From: JBBIRM01 sp037441765
Lineage (GTDB): Bacteria; Desulfobacterota; BSN033; UBA1163
Direction of reading: 5' to 3'
Length of the DNA: 16,022 nucleotides
Assembly: GCA_037441765.1 (NCBI GenBank)
Contig: JBBIRM010000056.1
Span: 1-16,022 of the forward strand
The notes below the pieces were generated by a model that saw only the letters and a list, made by a program, of their open reading frames with translations, was not told the DNA's origin and searched no databases. The position numbers and the translations under genes are program-made. Of the stretch, positions 14,887 to 16,022 are shown one piece after another; within the stretch, counting starts at the first letter, position 1, and the number at the start of each line of letters is the position of its first letter.

Positions 14887-15550
14887 AATAAAAAAGCCTT
14901 TTAAGAGCGACGCTATCGTAAAGGACCTGATCCTGTTTAAGAGAGATATTTCCATGAACGACCAGATTTAAAATATAACTCTGCCAGGCCCTTTCCTTTT
15001 CATTCACCCTCTTTGCCAGAGATTCAGCGTCATCTTCAGGTCTTATCAAAACAGGCATCTGAAAGATAATGGGGCCATGATCATAGGCAGTCTCATCCAC
15101 AAAATGCATTGTCACAGCACTCTGTTTGATCTCCCCCCTCCGATAAGCAGCGATGACAGCCTCGTGGACATGATGACCATACATCCCTGGTCCTCCAAAT
15201 CTTGGCAGGGGGCCAGGGTGAATATTGATTGTCTTCGCAGGATCGAGCCCTCTTACAAATTTTAACCACCCTGAACACATCACATAATCAGCCCTGTATT
15301 TCTCAACAAAAAAGCGATACCCTTCAGCCTCAAAAGGGCCCGGCCAGTATTCAAAAGGAACCTTAAGCGCATCCGCTTTCTTGCGAACCCCTCCATGCGG
15401 GTGGTTTGAAACAACCCCCACAATTTGTGCATCCAGGACTGGCGGGTCTGTTCTCGAAAATTCCACCATCTCTTGGAAGCCAGACCCTCCTCCCTTTGCA
15501 TCACCACTGGCGAAAACTAAAATCCTAACCTTCCCCTCAACCGTCTCCAT
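14885..15550 (-). CDS. purN: Phosphoribosylglycinamide formyltransferase, variant form
   Basis: Transfers a formyl group from 10-formyltetrahydrofolate to GAR, the third step of IMP synthesis, just before the PurL reaction. The 221 residues carry the catalytic triad equivalent to E. coli Asn106, His108 and Asp144: Asn109 and His111 in TINIHPG, and Asp157 in TAYDHGPI. The phosphate loop at the N-terminus is lengthened (SGDAKGGGSGFQEM, 15-28). The segment after the active site reads PGPLPRFGGPGMYGHHVH rather than the usual PSLLPxxxGxHTH, so this is a divergent PurN subfamily. ATG at 15550 has AAGGAAAGG seven bases upstream. It is first in the operon purN-purL-unknown-hydrolase. I see no convincing promoter or PurR-type site upstream. 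Confidence 0.88.
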   Translation of the reverse strand: METVEGKVRILVFASGDAKGGGSGFQEMVEFSRTDPPVLDAQIVGVVSNHPHGGVRKKADALKVPFEYWPGPFEAEGYRFFVEKYRADYVMCSGWLKFVRGLDPAKTINIHPGPLPRFGGPGMYGHHVHEAVIAAYRRGEIKQSAVTMHFVDETAYDHGPIIFQMPVLIRPEDDAESLAKRVNEKERAWQSYILNLVVHGNISLKQDQVLYDSVALKRLFY

Positions 15551-15705
15551 CTTTCAACCTTTCCTTTGGAATCCATTAACTCCTATTAGGAAAGTAAATG
15601 ATTTTTTAAAAAAAAGTCAACATAGAAACTTTCTGAATATCCATCTCCTTTATCAATGAATCCCTACACTTTTTTACAAATAGAACATATTGGTTTAAAA
15701 TTCAA

Positions 15706-15721
15706 TCACAAATTTTTGTGA
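15706..15721. promoter_or_regulatory. 16-base near-palindrome, possible operator
   Basis: TCACAAA (15706-15712) and TTTGTGA (15715-15721) form a perfect 7-bp inverted repeat with a two-base centre, about 155 bases upstream of purN. The half-sites face the opposite way to a CRP/FNR site (TGTGA-N6-TCACA), so it is not one. It may bind another dimeric regulator or be chance in AT-rich DNA. Confidence 0.3.
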
Positions 15722-15891
15722 TGATAAAGCACAAGTCCATCCTCTGGGGGAACGATAATCATGTTTGTATTTTCCAGAGAGCCATTGATCTTATGGGAAA
15801 AGTTTTTGAAGTTTATGTGAAAGCAGACGGATTGTGTTCAGGATTGAAATTGGATTGAGAGATTGGTTTGAGGTATTTGGAAAGGAGGGGG

Positions 15892-15932
15892 GGCGATGAC
15901 CTCAACTCAAGAGATCATCGCCTTTTAGTTTT
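15892..15932 (+). terminator. Rho-independent terminator
   Basis: GGCGATGA (15892-15899) pairs with TCATCGCC (15915-15922). Inside, CTC and GAG add three pairs after one mismatch, leaving a 7-base loop. TTTTAGTTTT follows at once. This is the best intrinsic terminator in the window and acts on plus-strand transcription, although no plus-strand gene precedes it here. Confidence 0.65.
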
Positions 15933-15954
15933 GAAGGAGGCTGGGACCTAAGAG

Positions 15955-15994
15955 TTTAAGGGGTTATTTAAATAGTATAACCCGCCTTTAAACC
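15955..15994. repeat. Imperfect inverted repeat near window edge
   Basis: GGGTTAT (15962-15968) pairs with ATAACCC (15978-15984) around 9 bases. The outer GTTTAA (15955-15960) can pair with TTAAAC (15989-15994), allowing a small bulge. It may be an operator or RNA stem belonging to a gene beyond the right edge. Confidence 0.4.
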
Positions 15995-16022
15995 AGTCTA
16001 AAGAGTTTTGCAAAGAAATAGG

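Larger units (their letters stand above)
15551..16022. other. Gene-free right end with structured segments
   Basis: These 472 bases lie upstream of purN and run to the window edge. I find no credible coding sequence, only a 19-codon frame near 15761. Small inverted repeats are seen: TCCTA-T-TAGGA (15581-15591), TCACAAA-TT-TTTGTGA (15706-15721) and CTCTGG (15742-15747) against CCAGAG (15774-15779). A plus-strand terminator at 15892-15932 with no gene before it hints at a small plus-strand transcript. A poor minus-strand TTGACT (15620-15615) lacks a good -10. Confidence 0.5.

Noticed and set aside
14872..14955. 28-residue N-terminal extension of PurL
   Set aside because: No ribosome-binding site; it overlaps purN by 71 bases and is absent from the family. 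ATG 14871 has a well-spaced AAAAGGA.
15706..15721. CRP/FNR-type binding site
   Set aside because: The half-sites are TCACA...TGTGA, the reverse orientation of the TGTGA-N6-TCACA consensus.
15761..15820. 19-codon plus-strand peptide frame
   Set aside because: Too short, with no ribosome-binding site and no recognisable leader-peptide features.

Overview
The window looks like ordinary chromosome from a Gram-negative, probably anaerobic bacterium of moderate GC content. A Desulfobacterota (deltaproteobacterial) or related origin fits best. This is inference: TRAP transporters that carry a TatT lipoprotein are best known from deltaproteobacteria and treponemes, and the window holds no rRNA or other marker. 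There is no tRNA, CRISPR array, intact insertion sequence or phage gene.

Layout. Bases 1-3445 hold a two-gene minus-strand operon: a soluble double-GAF histidine kinase followed after 10 bases by a threonine-synthase-like PLP enzyme. It is driven by a promoter whose two hexamers both match the sigma-70 consensus. A solitary FabF-type ketoacyl-ACP synthase follows on the minus strand (3446-4759). Its upstream region carries a 10-bp inverted repeat that brackets a possible promoter. A 370-base divergent spacer then leads into a plus-strand operon (5130-8810): tatT lipoprotein, dctP, dctQ and dctM. This is a complete TPR-associated TRAP transporter (TPAT) with tightly overlapping genes. Converging on it from the right is a minus-strand operon (15550 down to 8950): purN, the large one-chain purL, an unrecognised conserved-looking protein, and an alpha/beta hydrolase. 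All four are closely spaced, and the last pair shares a GTGA overlap. The last 472 bases have no gene but contain a good intrinsic terminator and other inverted repeats.

How the genes work together. PurN and PurL catalyse consecutive steps of IMP synthesis (GAR to FGAR to FGAM). TatT, DctP, DctQ and DctM form one sodium- or proton-driven import system. The DctP lacks the arginine that clamps carboxylates in classic TRAP binding proteins, so its cargo may not be a simple dicarboxylate. The kinase has no response regulator beside it.

The least expected structure is a family of palindromic intergenic repeats (about 72-152, 3164-3391 and 8825-8910), each lying at the 3' end of a gene. The longest copy holds a nested inverted repeat around a 40-codon protein-like stretch with no start. 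I see no convincing new multi-gene system. The best leads are the repeat family, the odd DctP pocket, and the unknown protein coupled to the hydrolase in the purine operon.
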